Below the pieces are notes generated by a model. It searched no databases, was not told the origin of the DNA, and saw only the letters and a list, made by a program, of their open reading frames with translations. The translations under genes were made by a program, and so were the position numbers. A stretch of 64,000 nt of DNA from Halichondria panicea (taxonomy: Eukaryota > Porifera > Demospongiae > Suberitida > Halichondriidae), in assembly GCF_963675165.1 (NCBI RefSeq), contig NC_087384.1:3122501-3186500 (forward strand). The letters run 5' to 3'. Of this stretch, positions 1-19,872 are shown in pieces. Position 1 is the first letter of the stretch. Each line of letters begins with the position of its first letter.

Positions 1-11
1 TCACTAAAGAG

Positions 12-1854
12 TTAGGGCCTTTTCTCTGCATGCTTCAGAGTATGATCTTGAGCTTTCTTGCAGAAGGCAGCCTTATCTCTAGTGTACTCTTCAGCTAGGT
101 CCCCCCTCAGTGGATGCTCGGGCTCGGGGTCATGAACCAGTGCGACTAGCGCCTGAATGACTGTGTGTAGATAGATAGAAAAGTGATCGTGTATTACGTT
201 GCCCTTTAGCCTCCTTCACAAGGCCTAATTATTAGGCCTGCTACTGACTGCTTGCGCATGCGCAAAATTATTGGATAATATTCCCGTAATGTTTTCCATT
301 AAACTGAATTTTTACCCGAATTATATCCTGAATAACATAATTACTATATAGACGAAGAATACTCTTCATATTAAAAGTCAGACACAGAGCTATATAGCTA
401 GCTAGCTAGAGACAGAGCTGTATTGGTTACAGCAGCAATTTCTTTCTGATAGAGTCGACTTTCACCAAGGTTAGTGTCAGATGGGCGTGGCCTATCCATA
501 TAGGCTATTGTCAGCCTTCCCCTCCGTTTAGAGGAATGTTATCCACACTGTTGCAGGCTGTGAGTCTTTTGTTAACATAGTAGGCTAAGGGTAGCTATTA
601 GAATGCTATCACACGGGCTAGAAACCTTCTTCTATCCACTTTCTTCAATCCACTTCCGTTCGTTGTGACGTCATTGTTTTACTGAGCATTATACGATGAT
701 ATCCGGAGTCCCCAGTTTCTGGGGATTATGTGGCGCATGCGCAAACAGTCGATACCAGGCCCTCTCTTCGAGGAAGAGCGGCCTGGGATCGAGGCTAGTT
801 GCCCTTATGAATGTACACGAAAGTCTGTCTGCTTAGTGTGGGGATATCTATTCAACAGGTGAGTGTGACAGCAAACCTTTATCTGTCTTTGTGGCAGGCT
901 TCCAGTTCTCAGGACTAATGATGGGCAAACACACTTGGCCCTTCTCATCGACGTTGGGATGGTATATTTGGGTCTTGAATGTGATCTGTAGGATAATGAG
1001 AGACTGATAATTATTACTCAATCATGTGTGGCATTTCTGTGTTTGTGTAACAGTACATACATACTGTTAATTACAGGTATACACACACAATGCCGTACAC
1101 AATGCTATTGCACCCCATCGTGTGCTCACACACATACGGTCAGTCACCTTGGGTGGCTTAAATGGATACTCGGCTGGAAAAATGATCTCTATCTTGAATG
1201 CTCCCTTGTTGAATGGAGGGTTGTCCTAAGGGAGGAAAAAGACAATCCAAAATCAGCAACGCATCCATATTAACTGCCCCAACTTGGACGCACTCTGATA
1301 GTTTATGATAAGTACTATCCACGGCCTTGTGTGTAATCTATTAAAAGTGTTACATGGCACTCTCTTCTCAGAGGATTGACCTACTGTACACAAGGGGAAA
1401 TAGCTGTCGAGTGTACACACATATCCTGTCGGTAACATCAACAGAAAACAAGCCCAAGCCACACCTTTTCTATACAAATACCTGCTTTCCATACGAGGAG
1501 AGAAACTTTTATGCTTATCGAGAATAGGATGATTACAAAAGGGCCAAACCAACCACACAGCTTATGAGATTCTTGTACACTTTTTATTGACTCACAGGAA
1601 CAATCAATCCCTTCCAATTGAGTATATTGGAGTCATCCACCTCGATATTCTTAAACACTTGCTGTGAACTCTTCCGGATATCATCCAGTTCCTGAACACA
1701 CAAAACCAAAATAATGAATTCACAGCTTCAAGAGCACAAAACAACTACCTACAAATACTGTGTAATAGTGTACATATTAGAGAACATTTTGGCGGTCCTT
1801 TTTTACACTCAAAGTAGATTTACATACCTTTCCCAGTCTTCTTGTGGCAGCCAT
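12..1854 (-). CDS. UBE2L3: UBE2L3 (UbcH7)-type ubiquitin-conjugating enzyme E2
   Basis: Five exons on the minus strand, 1854-1828, 1691-1596, 1225-1148, 985-877 and 160-12 (stop 14-12), join in frame to 152 residues; human UBE2L3 has 154. The E2 fold is recognisable throughout: the [10 protein letters not shown] segment carries the Phe used for HECT/RBR E3 contact, followed by [14 protein letters not shown] with the HPN motif and the catalytic Cys, then [10 protein letters not shown] and a C-terminal [12 protein letters not shown] helix. The family passes ubiquitin by Cys transthiolation to HECT and RBR ligases such as Parkin and HOIP in the cytosol. The first exon encodes only MAATRRLGK. The start codon lies 275 bp from that of the S6 kinase on the other strand, so the two probably share a promoter. 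The family call is firm; the exact paralogue (UBE2L3 versus UBE2L6) is inferred from the closer match. Confidence 0.95.
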
Positions 1855-2129
1855 GCTGTTCTTCCCCTTTCGCCTTCTTGATGAGATCGCTGACTAAGCC
1901 AGCCTTACTGTGCATGCGCAAGATCAATCATGCATTATGTAACCACCGGAGGTCAATTGCATGTGTAGACGACCCTTGACCTCACAAAACGAGGCGTGTC
2001 TCCTTGAGTTTGGCATGTGGCGCTTCATTGCTGTCTCAAGCAAGTTAAGATTTTGCATAGCTACTAGCGTACAGTTCTACCTTCCAAACTTAAGGAAAGC
2101 ATAGCTAATAATTAAGCTAAATTATTGAA
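1855..2129. promoter_or_regulatory. Shared intergenic region of UBE2L3 and S6 kinase
   Basis: The 275 bp between two divergent start codons hold a TGCATGCGCA element at 1911-1920, close to the NRF1 consensus (YGCGCAYGCGCR). No TATA box is obvious. A bidirectional promoter is inferred from the geometry and the motif. Confidence 0.5.
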
Positions 2130-9822
<7,693 letters not shown>

Positions 9823-12321
9823 CCTAGCTGTCTAATGTTAATTTATATGCCAGTGTATAATTGGTGCGTGTGTGTGCACTTAATATCCAGAACGATGTGA
9901 TTTATTTTGTGAATTATTTATTTCATCACTTTTTACTCAATAATAATAATTATTCTGTGTTACGGACTTCAAACTGATAATTATGATTATTATAAATGTA
10001 TAGGCCATCACCTATCACATGCAGCATTTAACAGAGCTATAATTATGATTGCATGTAGTGTTTAATTATAATAATTATAGGTGTCGACATTATTTATTGT
10101 AATTCATAACCACGTGCACTTGATCGTGCAATTTAACCTGCTCCGTTGAATTCCTCTTTAATTGTTCTTAACATAATTATAATTCTTTCTATTTTCTTTT
10201 TCTTTCACTTCTTCGATCTAGCTACGTATGGTACTTAATTCCCACTTCGAGAGTCAATTTCCAAGCAGGTAGCAGGATAAAATAATAAGCATTCGCCACT
10301 GAGCAACTAGCACAAGATTGTACAATGTCAATTACAACAATGTGATTATCTAGTGGCCGGTAGACTGGTATACATAGATCTAGTTTTGACTTTTTTCCGA
10401 TTGCCTTCATACATCACTATAATCATGCTGGCCAGTATAGTACCCATGGAATGACATTTTGCTATTTACTATTATACTAAGGATAATTATCACTTCATTT
10501 ATTCATTTTCTTCCATTCTCAACACTATATGGCACATGCATGTCACTTTCAAAAGTGAGAAAATGTACCGAGCTATAATTATATATACACGCTTACAGGG
10601 AGGAACATAGAAGAGAATGGCTAAAGAGAAGGAGGCTAGAGATAATAACGGTGGGGTGCATGATTTTTTTTTATTAGCAACTGTACACTCTGAATATAAG
10701 CATTTTAGATCACTTCGTCTTGGGTACTGCACCTGCAGAATTAGTTGATTATTTTTACACGGATGTATATCCCATACAAACCTAAATAGATGCTCATAGA
10801 GCATTCACCCTGTGCGTTGAGCTTCATTGCACATGCAGCAGCAAAATGGATGCAATAATTTTTTACCATAATGACTAATATCATTATGAGGAATAATCGT
10901 GAATCTAAAAAGCGACGATTAGTTCGGTTAGAAATAGTGTTTTCGAAGATCGCCTACAAGTTTCAAGCAGTCCATGAATTTCAAAGTGTCTAGTTCGCTC
11001 AAACAGTGCATTTTTGTGTCCACACACACATACACACACACGCAACAGATGAATAGGGAGTGTTGGTGCACCATGAAAGACTCTTTAACTCATATCATTC
11101 TCGGCTCTCAAGGCCAGGCTCTGTTTGCTTTTTCTTTTCTGTTCGTGGTCTGTGTCTGTTTTTCTGTGTTGTCTAAATATAAAAGAGTAGAGTTATTCCT
11201 GCAACTATCATTTTGTCAATTTTTTATAAGCAATATTTAATGAAAATAGGAGAGGTGGTTACCCAATTCTACGATCAGAATGATAAGGCAGTTTCTCGAT
11301 CACAATTTCTTTTTTGTTTCAACCCCTCCAACACACACACACACCCAAACCGACACACCAATCAATCTACCCCTGCTAAGCACTGCACACGCACAGGGTA
11401 ACTACATAAGAGGGCTAATGATTATCACGACAGTGTACATGTATGTACCTGCTGGGTATAATCACCGACCTACGTGTTTTAGAGATTGCAATTTACACTA
11501 GGCTATAATTATAGCTGTAGCACATAAGCTCCACCGTAATTTAAACACCAGCTCGGACTGAATGCAATTTTTTGTGGTCTAAAATATGTGCCACTTTATT
11601 TTAGCAATTTTTTGGGCACTCTAATTACACCAAATACGGTAAATCTACTTGCATAGCGGTTATCACTCGATCCTCCTATTGGTGATCAAGGTCAAGGAAT
11701 CATCAGAAACGTCTTACTTTGACAGTGTAGCTACAGGCCTAAGCTTCCAGAGCTCAACGTCGTCATGCAAAGAACAAGTTAGTTGAGCTACCATCACGAT
11801 CGATCACTAGTAGGACGAAATGCTAAGCTCCACCCAATAAAAGCTACACTCAGCCTATAGTGGACCGTGGGACCACATGTTCCACCTTGGAAAGGAAGGT
11901 GGGGCTCATTTTGTTCCAGTCCGAGTGTGATTGCAATGGTAGCTCAGCTAACGTGTTGCTTGCTACATTTTGGTAAAATGGTATGGGTTCGAACTTGAGT
12001 GTAACTAGACTCGTGCATTTTATCTTCCTAACTAAGGCTGCAGTTGGAGGACCCCCTTAAATTCACTGGGCTAGAGTGGGATACACTGTAGAATACAATA
12101 ACTGTGTATCTAGTATCTGTAATCTGATCCTCAAATTATATACTGTAGATCTAAGCTAAGGTTAAAGGTACCTGCTCTCCATTCTAGTCTCCTCCAATCT
12201 AGCTCGATCCTCAAAGTCTTCTGCATCTCTCTAGTCTCGCAAGCCAGACGTTCCAGAATCCTCCTAAGGAACTACAGTAACAGCCTGGAAAAGAGGTGGA
12301 TCTGCAAAGTCTCAAGTACAG
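9823..12321. other. Gene-poor AT-rich intergenic region
   Basis: No conserved coding signal was found. CA microsatellites lie at 11021-11042 and 11331-11347. A repeat at about 11510-11640 is related to the one at 29600-29720 (shared CATAAG..CCACC.TAATTTA..CACCAGCT blocks). The short ORFs here are AT-rich chance frames. Confidence 0.5.
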
Positions 12322-12330
12322 CTAGAAACA
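12322..12330. repeat. Left 9-bp target-site duplication of the MULE
   Basis: CTAGAAACA lies immediately outside the left terminal inverted repeat and is identical to 21369-21377, immediately outside the right one. A 9-bp duplication is typical of Mutator-like elements. Confidence 0.9.
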
Positions 12331-12448
12331 ACAAGTGGCTAAATGCAGTACGTTAGCCTGTGTAGAAAGGGTTAAAATGACCATGAATCTCATTATAATT
12401 GCACTGTAGCTAGCCTAGGGGGCGGCTAATAATAATTATAATGTGTCG
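12331..12448 (+). repeat. Left terminal inverted repeat of the MULE
   Basis: It pairs with 21250-21368. The outer ~110 bp are nearly identical (differences are A/G near 12383 and T/C near 12405). Both repeats contain TAGCCTAGGGGGCGGCTAAT, then a short divergent stretch before GTGTCGC.CAGTCCAGCGAGTC, where the arrays begin. Confidence 0.9.
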
Positions 12449-13632
12449 CGCAGTCCAGCGAGTCTGGAGAGTCTGGAGAGTCTTAAGAGACTTGCGAGTC
12501 TGGCGAGTCCTGAGAGTCTGGAGAGTCTGGAGAGTCTAGCGAGCCCTGAGAGTCTTGAGAGTCTGGATGGAGTCTGGAGAGCCCTGAGAGCCCTGAGAGT
12601 CTAGCGAGTCCTGAGAGACTGGAGAGTCTGGAGAGTCTAGCGAGCCCTGAGAGTCTGGAGAGTCCTGCGAGTCTGGCGAGTCCTGAGAGTCTGGAGAGTC
12701 TGGAGAGTCTAGCGAGCCCTGAGAGTCTTGAGAGTCCTGAGAGTCTGGATGGAGTCTGGAGAGCCCTGAGAGTCTTGAGAGTCCTGAGAGTCTAGCGAGT
12801 CCTGAGAGACTGGAGAGTCTTGAGAGTCCTGAGAGTCTAGCGAGTCCTGAGAGACTGGAGAGTCTGGAGAGTCCTGAGAGTCTGGAGAGTCTAGCGAGCC
12901 CTGAGAGTCTTGAGAGTCCTGAGAGTCTGGAGAGTCTGGAGAGTCTGGAGTCTAGCGAGCCCTGAGAGTCTGGAGAGTCTTGAGAGTCCTGAGAGTCTAG
13001 AGAGTCTGGAGAGTGTAGCGAGCCCTGAGAGTCTGGAGAGTCTTGAGAGTCCTGAGAGTCTAGCGAGTCCTGAGAGACTGGAGAGTCTTGAGAGTCCTGA
13101 AAGTCTAGCGAGTCACGAGAGTCTGGAGAGTCTGGAGAGTCTAGCGAGTCCGGAGAGTCTGACAAGTCCTGAGAGTCTGGCGAGTCCTAAGAGTCCTGAG
13201 AGTCTGGCGAGTCCTGAGAGTCTAGCGAGTCCTGAGAGTCTGGCGAGTCCGGAGAGTCCTGAGAGTCTGGCGAGTCCTGAGAGTCTGGAGTCTAGCGAGC
13301 CCTGAGAGTCTGGAGAGTCTTGAGAGTCCTGAGAGTCTAGCGAGTCCTGAGAGACTGGAGAGTCTGGAGAGTCCTTGAGAGTTTGGGAGTCTGGAGAGTC
13401 GGAGAGTCCAGGGAGTCCTGAGAGTCCTGAGAGTCTGGAGAGTCTGGAGAGTCTAGCGAGTCCGGAGAGTCTGGCGAGTCCTGAGAGTCTGGCGAGTCCT
13501 AAGAGTCTGGCGAGTCCGGAGAGTCTGGAGAGTCTAGCGAGTCTGGAGAGTCTAGCGAGTCCGGAGAGTCCTGAGAGTCCGGAGAGTCTAGCGAGTCCTG
13601 AGAGTCCTGAGAGTCTGGTAAGTCCTAGATAA
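12449..13632 (+). repeat. Left subterminal array of 9-bp units
   Basis: About 1.2 kb of degenerate 9-mers in uninterrupted register. Common units are GAGAGTCTG, GAGAGTCCT, GAGAGTCTA, GCGAGTCCT, GCGAGTCTG and GCGAGCCCT. Because the unit is three codons long, every frame stays open and gives artefactual low-complexity ORFs (SPESLE or DSPDSQ types) on both strands. I treat these as non-coding. The right array holds the same units in reverse complement. Confidence 0.9.
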
Positions 13633-13802
13633 TGATGAGAGTCCAGAGAGTTTAGCGTGTTCTGAAAGTCTAGAGCCTGCTATAGTGTTCTCTATAGAGT
13701 AGAGTACTATGAATTCTAATCATCACAAGCACATAATAATTTCATAATAAATGGTTTTGATCAGAAAAGATATATTATTATTTTTTTTCAGACATGTATT
13801 TA

Positions 13803-16486
13803 CTATGTACAAAGGTTACAGAGAAAAGAGTTTTCGTTTACAGGTCTCCCACACAAAGTGTGGAGCCACAGATTGCACTTCGAACATTGAGCCCAATGAA
13901 CTCGATCAGATGTACCATATTGCCTGTCATCTTCTTTGTAGCAAACAACACATACATTAATGTCCACTTTAGACAGATTTTCTTTACAGTTAGCCATAGC
14001 AGCAACTGACGGTTTAGCAATCCCTGTATGTCGCGGCCTCTTGTTCTTTATTGACTGGAATCTGATTTGAGTTTCATTAAGCGCATTAGGTGAAGAACGG
14101 CTTTTGATTGGTAAGGTGGGATGCTCTTTCCTTGTTTCATATGCCTTAAGAACATTAATACCGCTTTTGATATGCTCAGTGACACTTCGAACTGCATCAT
14201 TACTGTCAGAAGATGTGAGTAGAGTGTGCAACTGGTGCAAATGATCAAATGCACTTTTCTTCAGCATATCAATTTGACCTCCAGCATTGGAGAGGATGGT
14301 ACTTAAGTGTGTAGGATCATTAATGAGGGAAATAGCTTTTTGTCTCGATTCCTCAGTGCTTATTTCAGGAGAAATGTCTGAGCCTGATGAATCATCTATA
14401 GAATTAGAAATCTCTGACCTATCCGTTTTGTCTGAAGCTGTAGTTAAAGAATGACTTTCAGTGGCTGAGTCTGCACTTGTTGCATTGTTCGTGGATTTGG
14501 CCAGAAAGCATGTAGCATGGATGTGTTTACATATTGTAGTATGTACAACCGAGTCAACACATGAACAATTGTACATGTGGATGCATACATCACATGCTGC
14601 GCACCTCAGTTTGCAAGAGAAAGGACAGGACTGATTCTCCAAATGAACAGTGTACATTCTTCCGGAGGTTGTCTGAGAACTTATCTTCCATTCTTTGTTT
14701 GAAATCGATTGGAGATGACAGCCTTCAGAAATCATCTTAGAACTTTCTTTGTGCCTTCGATTTATTTCATTAATACGATAAGTTGTTTTCCCTTTATGAA
14801 CTTTTTGTACTTGTTCAAAGGCCTTATTACGAGCAAGCTTCAAAAGAATATGTATAAGTTGATCAAGTCGTCGATTCTTCTTTCCTTCTAGATACACAAT
14901 TTTCAGTACTCGATGAAAAGATTCCAAATACATGTTTGTGTTCACAAACTTGCCTATTCTGTAACAGGTTGCCCACTCTTCCACCCTTGGCGTGTAATTT
15001 CTTTGAAAGTAAGAGCAAAATTGTGGGTGACAATTTGATAGAAAAGATACAAATTTTTGCAACAAACTTCGGAATTTGTCAGGTTGCAGTTCTGTCAGTA
15101 AAGTTCTCAAATGGTGATATACGTCAATTCGATTTTCATTGAGGGGAATACGCTCCTTAAGAGCTTTTCTCCAAGCACGATCTACGTGCCAGGCACACAG
15201 CAGTTTTGTGGTGTTGATACTGCTGTACGCAGCTGTCCAAGCACTCCAGTACTGCGTCGCATCATCTGACATGAACACTTGTGTGGAAAGGGGACCAGTT
15301 CTTTTCCTCAATTCTAGGAAAAAATAGGCCAGCATACAAGTGTCTTCTCGTGTAGTTATAGCCCACGCAACTGGAATTCCTTCCCCAAAATCGTCAACTA
15401 CCATAACAGTTACCAGCAGGTATTCGTAATAATTAGTTGAATGGGTGGCATCTACACAAATTACATTTCCTCCAAAAGCTTTCATCATCTCGAGCTGAAA
15501 CTGGGTTTGAAGTGCCAACAAAAAATCGTTGTCTTTCACTCCTTCTCTTTCACTAGACACCCCTTGCGGTTTGAAAGCAATAACTGGACAAAATTCCATG
15601 CTTTTCAGCTCTTCGACCCATGCAGCAACACTTGTGTAGTCGTTTGAGTGCTTTTGTACTCCATCCACATTGCACACTCTTTTGATATTCTGGATATCTT
15701 TTTTTGTGCTATGATGACACCGTTTCAGGCCACCTTCATCGACACTGTCTCTAATGTCATCTAGAATTCGATCTATCGTCACCCCTTGCAACAGTTTGTT
15801 GGATACAGCTAGCTTGAAGTCCTTAGGGAGTCGTAAATGCATTACATCTTCTTCTGGAGTGTGGCCATAATGCGTGGAACAAAAGTTAACCAGCACATTT
15901 CCTCCTGTGTGCTGACTTACAATTAGGTGAGCTGTACAGTAGACACCTAATTTTTCCGAGCCCTGCAACTTCGAATTTCTGAGGCCTTTTGTGGTTGATC
16001 TAGATTTTCCTGATCTGTTACAATAGTAGTACCAAGTACGTACTCCACAGCGGACACGGGATCCACACGGCTGCACATACTGTGTGTAGGTTCGAGTTTC
16101 TTCACCCTCCTTCCATCTTAAAAACTCTGAAAAGCCAGAAAACTCGTGTTTCTCTGTACAAACAGTTGTTTCGTGAGCTTGTGTTAGATGTTGGATCAAC
16201 TCTTGCACGGAACGAAATCTGTAAGAAAGAAACTAATAATAATGTGGAAGTTGCAGTTGCATGATCTGGTAATCATGTGCCATTAAGTATTCAATCGATC
16301 TAACCTGGAGTCACAAGTAATACAGCAGATATATCCAATTTCTGATGTTTCTTGTGAAGAGATTTCTTGGGTCAGATCTAGACTCTTCCCTAGAGCCTTT
16401 TCTCTGTGTTGCTTCCTTACATGTCGAGCTAGACTACTGCTGTGTGCATAACTGCTTGAGCAAGACTTGCAAATATAGAGCGACAT
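13803..16486 (-). CDS. MULE-family transposase with C2H2, SWIM and PHD fingers
   Basis: Two exons (16486-16305 and 16218-13803, an 86-bp GT-AG intron) encode 865 residues. The splice is supported because it rebuilds a C2H2 finger across the junction (C55, C58, H71, H76); the first finger is C6, C9, H22, H27. The central MULE/DDE core has D317 in ICVDATHS, D379/D380 in FMSDDATQY, then CAWHVDRAW with the usual C/H pair, and E493 in NMYLESFHR as the likely third acid. A SWIM finger follows (C612, C614, C624, H626), then an acidic Ser/Thr-rich linker and a C-terminal PHD finger (about 813-865, CVVC..CSKC..HTLC..CNLC). The role is cut-and-paste transposition of this element. The start codon lies 202 bp from that of the ATPase on the other strand. 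The frame is intact. The SWIM finger is usual in MULEs; the paired C2H2 and PHD modules are less so. Confidence 0.93.
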
Positions 16487-16688
16487 TGAGCCAAATCCAG
16501 AATATTATACACAGAGCAAACTATGATTTTGTTGAGACTTCTCCCGCTTGTTCAGGCTATTATAGACTGTAATTATGTACAGCGCATGCGCGTAACCAAG
16601 TATTAATTTCGCTGCGGCCTAATTGTTGTTCCAAAGAAGAACCAGTTCGAAGAACAAGCTCATCATTGTATCATTGTGCCATATAACC
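16487..16688. promoter_or_regulatory. Internal bidirectional promoter of the MULE
   Basis: The 202 bp between the divergent start codons contain GCGCATGCGC at 16582-16591, a perfect palindrome matching the NRF1 core that also occurs near host promoters in this window. Promoter function is inferred from position. Confidence 0.55.
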
Positions 16689-19600
16689 ATGTGTGCATCA
16701 CGAGAGACTGATGGAGACAGCAGTAGTATTTTCGGGGATTCTAATTCCACAAGCTCACAGGTGAGCATGCAGAGCTCACATTTCATTGCACATATTAATT
16801 GTTGAAGCCACATGCAGTTTGAGAAAATTCAGTTTAATTATTGTGCTGCATGTATATTCTTTCAGGATTCTGGAAAGGGAGAATTTTTTATTAATTGGGA
16901 ACTCGGAACTGCTGGGAAATCAGCAAAAGGAGAAGATAAGGCCATGTGTGATTTTGCAGTCAGGCTGAAGACACTAGTGGAAGCGAGAGAATTGACTGGG
17001 TTTTACTGTGAAGTGAAACGCGAAATGGATGGTGTTAGCAGGTACATCTAACCCTCCCTCTAACTATATACAGTTAATTACAGCACATGTGACACACCTT
17101 GTAGCTTGTTAAGTGCATGGGTGTGCAATACCTCAATCTGTATAATATACTGCATACATCTTGTATGTATACATACTTTATCTTTGAGGGATTTGTATAA
17201 TTATAGCTGGTATACTGCATGGGTATTTCCATTTTCCATTATAGTGCAATAAAAATTATTAAAACATACTTTCCACTGACTTATAGCTCATGTGCCTATA
17301 AATGATATTAAAAATGTAGAGTTTGGAACCCACAAATAAGTATAGTTGTGGTTCCAACAATAGGCTGAAGTTGTGACTGTGGGATATCTGATATCACTAG
17401 AGCATAGTTTTCTCACATCATATTTCTACTGTCATGTGTGCAGAAAAATATTATTGTTTTAGAGCACATGCAGGACGTGCTACCAATGCAATATGCTACT
17501 AAACTGATCATTTGTTTCAAACATGCAGGAGATGTTTCTTCACAAGTGACTCTGCAAACCAGAAAGTAAAGTTCATCAGCCAGCTGAACAAGTCTTTTGG
17601 GAGCGGTGGTGGATTCACTTGTGCTTTTTCAGACTCCGAACTCACCAGATTTCTCCAGTTTCTCAAACGAGAGCATGCTTCGGATATTAAGATCTCCAAG
17701 GGAACCACCGTTATAGGATGCCAGCCTGGTAGCGATGTATGGGTGTTTGGTGATGACATCCATATCAAGTCTAACGGAGAGTGCATATCTGCAACGGAAA
17801 GTCCCTATGTGTGGTCACCCAATTGCATAATGGCACAGTGTGACAAAGTCAGCTTCAATGAGCTTGTGCCGAAACTTTCCATCCAAAGCAGCTCAATGGA
17901 ACCTTTGAAGGATCTCCTCGACGGCCTACAGATAGCCACCAAGCACAATTATCCGCGTGCTCTCCTTGTTCTTGGTGGAACCATAATGTCTTGTCACTAC
18001 ACCCACATTGCTGCGAAGTATGGAGGATTTCCAATTGTGCTTGCTGTCGGACCAACTGAGACTGGCAAGTCAACTGCTCTAAAGGCTGCCCTGAGTATTT
18101 TTGGGATGGCCAAAGATGCCTTTTACGTTGAAGGTTCCAATGCTTATTTTATGGAAAGAAGTGCCCTCTCGTGTATGCCATATGGTATTGATGAGGCCAC
18201 TGCACACAGCAAGCAGTTGGATGTTGTCAAGCTCATTGTTGACCTTCATGGAGCGGCTAAAACAGCCAATTTGCGTCGTGGTGCGTTTCTTCCACTGTCT
18301 GTACCTGTCATAGCAACCAATGACAAATTGAAGGATGATCCAAGGTGTGTACATAATTAGAATGTTATACACCACAATTTTCATATAATTATATACAGCT
18401 ATATATACCTGCACTTTAAACTTTAATCACAGAGTGAAGAGCAGATGTGTGGAAATTTCCTTCCGAAGGCCAAAAGTTGGTCCCTCTACCGTTGAGGAAA
18501 GAAAGTCGAGACGTGACTTAGAGAGTTCAATCATTAATGGAACGCCTTCTGGCATTCTTCACTGGGTGATTTCTCTAAGACAAGACCTCGAAAGAGATGG
18601 AGAGGCAGAGGTGGAGAGGATTTTGCAGCAGATCCTTCAGCTGCCTCAGTTTAGTGAACAACCCAGACTAGCGCAAAGCTGGGCTCTTATTCTTTACTTT
18701 ACATTCAAGGTAAGTTTATTAATTAGTGCGCATTTGTTGATTGTTATTGAACCATACATGAAATCAAGATGGTACGTGCCTGTGGGAAGGATGAGCTGGA
18801 GAATGAAATAATGGCGTGTGTAACTCTAAATAGCACTGCAACTGAGGAAGGTACTGACAAAACTAGTTCTCTTGAAAGTGTTGTGACTGACACAGTCAGG
18901 GAAGTGCTTGAGTACTGCAATGGAAAAGTCATAAGACAGGTAATAATACTGTTAGTAATTGAGTGTGCTGTGGTGATACCTAATTCCACTTGCATGGTTT
19001 CTGTTTACTTAATTAAAGGTGTTTCTAACCACTCATAGTGGTGCTCTGAATGGCTTGCACTCTTACATAATAATATGCATACACTGTAACATACATATAT
19101 ATATACAGGTACTCACCTTTGTCAGAACAAGGTTGATGGTAAGCAACCAAGAAGTTGTGGCAATCCATCTTTCTCACAACGGGCTGAAATTTACTCATTC
19201 CCTTGATGAAATTAGAAATGCTGTCGACCAACTGGAGTGGGGGAAAGGCACGGACAGCAAAGATTTCCTGAATCCTACCAAACATAGTGGGACGTTAATA
19301 AATAGGAAAACAAGTGATCGCGTAAGAGCTGCCAACATCTTTCTTAACAAACTTCCTAAAAATCTTCACGATGTACTTAGAAGGGGTAAGTTTGTCTTTA
19401 CCTATTTTGTTTATAGTATCAGTGTCACAGAATAAACATTGTGTACACATGCAGTGACCGACCCTGAGACTCCATTGGCTGAAGTAATTAAGTGTGGGCT
19501 GGAAGTGGCTGAAAAAACTCCATGCAGTGAGGAAGAGGAAAACAGTGGGTCAGGCTTAACTACTGAAACAGAAGCTGTCGATGGGGACAAGAAACATGCT

Positions 19601-19744
19601 ACTGTAACAACATCACTGACTGAAACAGACGGTACATCTACTGATGGATCTGTCGATGATGGGGACAAGAAACGTGCTACAAGATCCTCGACTATTGTGC
19701 CTCCTTTTTCCAAAAGACTTTGCAAGGGGAACAATATTTACTAA
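16689..19744 (+). CDS. Transposon-borne P-loop ATPase, DUF927/AAA+-like
   Basis: Seven exons (16689-16760, 16866-17041, 17529-18344, 18433-18709, 18769-18939, 19109-19385, 19455-19744) join in frame to 692 residues. Walker A is GPTETGKST at 257-265, preceded by the hydrophobic strand FPIVLAV. A Walker B-like acidic pair is D304/E305 in MPYGIDEAT, and VPVIATND supplies a sensor-1-type Asn at 347. An Arg-rich segment (RVKSRCVEISFRRP) follows in the position where arginine fingers occur. The layout resembles DUF927/SF3-type helicase ATPases, but family membership is an inference. The N-terminal 24 residues are Ser-rich, and the C-terminal ~100 residues are acidic with two DGDKK motifs and a final KRATRS...KRLCK that could be a nuclear signal. 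The exon 5 acceptor (AAATCAAG) is weak. It is probably a second transposition protein; cargo is the alternative. Confidence 0.8.
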
Positions 19745-19872
19745 CAATACTGGTTGAATATTATTCAGTGCGCTAAATTATATATAAGTGCACAAAATGT
19801 GTTGTTTTGTTATAATCAATCTGTTGTCGTTACGTTCTACCATGCATGCATTGAATTGACAAATTTAATTAT

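Noticed and set aside
735-797. Possible third palindromic TAGCCTCGA MITE in the UBE2L3 gene
   Set aside because: Only the right end (GGCCTGGGATCGAGGCTA) is convincing. The left end is degraded and no duplication is visible.
12536-13632. Long low-complexity ORFs (SPESLE, DSPDSQ, RLSRLSG types) on both strands
   Set aside because: They are produced by the 9-bp repeat period, which keeps all frames open. There is no start context, intron or domain.
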